Source: Bdellovibrio bacteriovorus (GTDB lineage Bacteria; Bdellovibrionota; Bdellovibrionia; Bdellovibrionales; Bdellovibrionaceae). Taken from it: 64,000 bases of DNA. Each line of letters begins with the position of its first letter. The first letter of the stretch is position 1. Shown here piece by piece: positions 63,201-64,000 of the stretch. The notes under the pieces are model-generated. The model made no database searches. It was not told the DNA's origin and saw only the letters and a program-made list of their open reading frames with translations. Made by a program: the position numbers and the translations under genes. Location of the stretch: positions 193,555 to 257,554 of the forward strand of contig NZ_LUKF01000012.1 in the NCBI RefSeq assembly GCF_001592755.1. The letters run 5' to 3'.

Positions 63201-63963
63201 GAGGACTTGCCATCAGGATGCGACCGCTATCTCCGTACTGGGTGATGATTCGCACCGACGGCACGCCCGTGGCGGTAATATCCGGACTGATTTTTTGCCA
63301 GCGTGGATAAGCGATGTTCGCAGTGGCTGTCGTAGAAATATTTCCGGCAGAGTCGAAGTGCTGAATATAGAAATCAATGGAGCTGGCCGTTTCAGAAGAA
63401 AGGTCGAGTTTGATTTGCCATTTTTGCGATGCCGAACACACCGCCAAATATTCTTGAGAAAGCGACGTTGATACTTTGACAACATGGAACGGCTCTGAAC
63501 AGTCACCACCGACCGGGTAGTCGGCCTTCAGTGACGACAAGGAATAGTTCTGACGATTATCCAAAGGATCCACGGAAACGACGGGCGGAGTTAAGTCCAC
63601 AGTGACGGTCTCGGTGTCTTCCGATGTTTTTTTCGCTTCGGTCTCTTCTTGGCGGGCAGCGAGGGCGTAATCACCATCGGTGATTCCATCCAGGTCCATT
63701 GAGATAACGAAGGTTTTGTCCGACAGGCATGTCGTGTTTCCTGTATAAGAGCCTAATTGAACTTGCACTTCTTGACCCACGTGAGCACAAGAGCCCATCA
63801 CAGAATAAGAGCGGTAATTCGAAGAGGAAACAGCCTTATTGCTGTCATCGAAATTCAAGTGCAGTCGGTTGGTACTACGAAAATCTTCGAGCGATGCATC
63901 CAATGAGCAGGCGGAAGTGAGAAGGCAAATAAGCAGAACGTACCGGTAGAGATTTGCACCCAT
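60244..63963 (-). CDS. Giant lipoprotein with TolB/PD40-like propeller repeats
   Basis: 1239 residues. The lipobox is LTSAC (Cys19). Residues about 20-230 contain two Ig-like segments with Cys pairs (VMGSCAHVGQEVQVQLG with NTTCLSDKTFVISMDLDG; YPVGGDCSEPFHVVKV with AVCSASQKWQIKLDL). From about 250 the protein is made of many PD40-like strands of the form LFVANLDGTNSHQIT or DLYAVKLDGTNLRKISP, with SPNSDRVVFVSD between. This is TolB-like and may give two or more propellers. Function is unknown; a surface or periplasmic binding role is inferred. It lies 114 bases upstream of the NHL lipoprotein and may be co-transcribed with it. Confidence 0.87.
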   Translation of the reverse strand: MGANLYRYVLLICLLTSACSLDASLEDFRSTNRLHLNFDDSNKAVSSSNYRSYSVMGSCAHVGQEVQVQLGSYTGNTTCLSDKTFVISMDLDGITDGDYALAARQEETEAKKTSEDTETVTVDLTPPVVSVDPLDNRQNYSLSSLKADYPVGGDCSEPFHVVKVSTSLSQEYLAVCSASQKWQIKLDLSSETASSIDFYIQHFDSAGNISTTATANIAYPRWQKISPDITATGVPSVRIITQYGDSGRILMASPLRNDDLVDVGIVNFNNTGLTRINPLSGQWGVDTAKFLAAVPKHGRALYVRSTIGRAQLRELHSVKIDGTDDKVLMGPTSANPVGGVTNYALAPNQDIVVALGDIESTDNEFNLYAINVLSGAQVKLNGTLVNGGDVRDFLITPNGEEVIFRADKDTDEGIDLYAVKLDGTNLRKISPTMAAGKSVYAGYRVSADSKWVTYRENQTYLSGSNTALSVVSLVSGEITNISATGTQGFVEIGAFSPNSKYLAYRIDRPFAGCYSLLVLNLETKAETQASPACTSNTNDLLSYAWSQDSLKLGFGMITNANYYDLFVANLDGTNSHQITTVAATRNGVNGGYKEDSIVFTPDNTRVVFMADLSGVAYASTNDMRFDLYSAKVDGSEPPVKLTTNSVATFAHDYPVIKISPNSDRVVFVSDLLVDARNEMFLAAVDGSSIRKISPAISIATGGVMFANQNYFIDWTRNLAVFQADTITDNVYGVYLASLSLSSPSLTSITMPQIISGDVPAPMAAANGSKIIFRQNPTLDAEMHIYAADADGSNVLRMTKNFPTGGGTLRSFSVTTDGAKVVYIADQDTAGKEELYISDTSIASTPLKLNAAITASGGNITQYKVIESANKIVYMGDLTTDSVMDIYVVNFDGTGNTKLTPAYSHTTTINQWDVTADGSAIVVRWDYRVATKIEVDMIPLTGGAPVALNAAIGASFDINGFSISKDSAWVCYWGYLTVARRNDVRLVNVATPATNYLVDVGVDTARMPTDCNFTPDSSYAIIKGDWATDGKTALKTFNISTQTLYPINASLDTTANTSWSETLIEGSNKRLITLSESAPEVYEIYSSNFDGTDARKISKTPYAGGQVNANTLQAVRILEDADRTIVYSGLIDTLGKWDLYAVKWDGTLQRKLVTLPSYADIYDFFVYPGSSRVFYRADAEKDGMLSLYSVNADGTALKNHMPGLSGNTGVWYTPVISTSHVFFLSDAYQNQLLELFVDSL

Positions 63964-64000
63964 GCAGATCTTTTCGGTCCATTAAGAAAAAATGTTGAGT

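Overview
The window looks like chromosome of a Bdellovibrio-type predatory bacterium (Bdellovibrionota). This is inferred from gene content, not from any search. It carries an Agl/Glt-type gliding-motor cluster, a stand-alone c-di-GMP-I aptamer RNA resembling the abundant attack-phase merRNA described in Bdellovibrio, many envelope lipoproteins and secreted hydrolases, an HNH endonuclease of a type I believe is common in these genomes, and moderate GC. Most genes sit in compact operons with clear Shine-Dalgarno sites and are closed by strong hairpin terminators, several of them bidirectional. No rRNA, tRNA, insertion sequence, prophage or CRISPR array was recognised.

Layout, 0-24.6 kb. An outer-membrane-type protein and lgt are followed by a 500-bp gene-free stretch with three related 17-bp palindromes, then a secreted papain-like protease and hisS. 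Next is a four-gene operon (DUF3299, ZrgA/DUF2796, ABC ATPase, FtsX-like permease) that looks like a metal (zinc) uptake system. It converges on a minus-strand operon of a FecR-domain anchor protein, an outer-membrane barrel with FN3-like repeats, and a class III nucleotidyl cyclase. After that come greB, a DUF3465 protein, a YheT-type hydrolase, two glycosyltransferases and a group of peptidoglycan-acting genes (Slt-like and MltD-like transglycosylases and a secreted protein that may be related). A Tsx-like outer membrane channel ends this part.

Layout, 24.6-34.3 kb. The c-di-GMP aptamer RNA lies on the minus strand with its own terminator and no gene downstream. Then come mrp (without the usual CxxC), a degenerate J-domain protein, a small membrane protein, an AT-rich accessory patch with an HNH endonuclease and a 7-bp tandem repeat, a DUF454 protein, a lone RND exporter, a di-haem cytochrome c and the dimeric-type glycyl-tRNA synthetase.

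Layout, 34.3-64 kb. A ten-gene operon (34358-44912) encodes a TolQ/ExbB channel, two ExbD/TolR stators, a long TPR protein, a small secreted protein, an AgmX/PglI-domain inner-membrane protein, a lipoprotein, an outer-membrane barrel, a second helical-repeat protein and a VWA lipoprotein resembling the CglB adhesin. Together these could make an energised envelope-spanning machine. It is followed by ppdK, a cysteine-rich repeat lipoprotein, smc, dbpA, a membrane-anchored unknown, a secreted HExxH protein, and two very large beta-propeller lipoproteins at the right edge.
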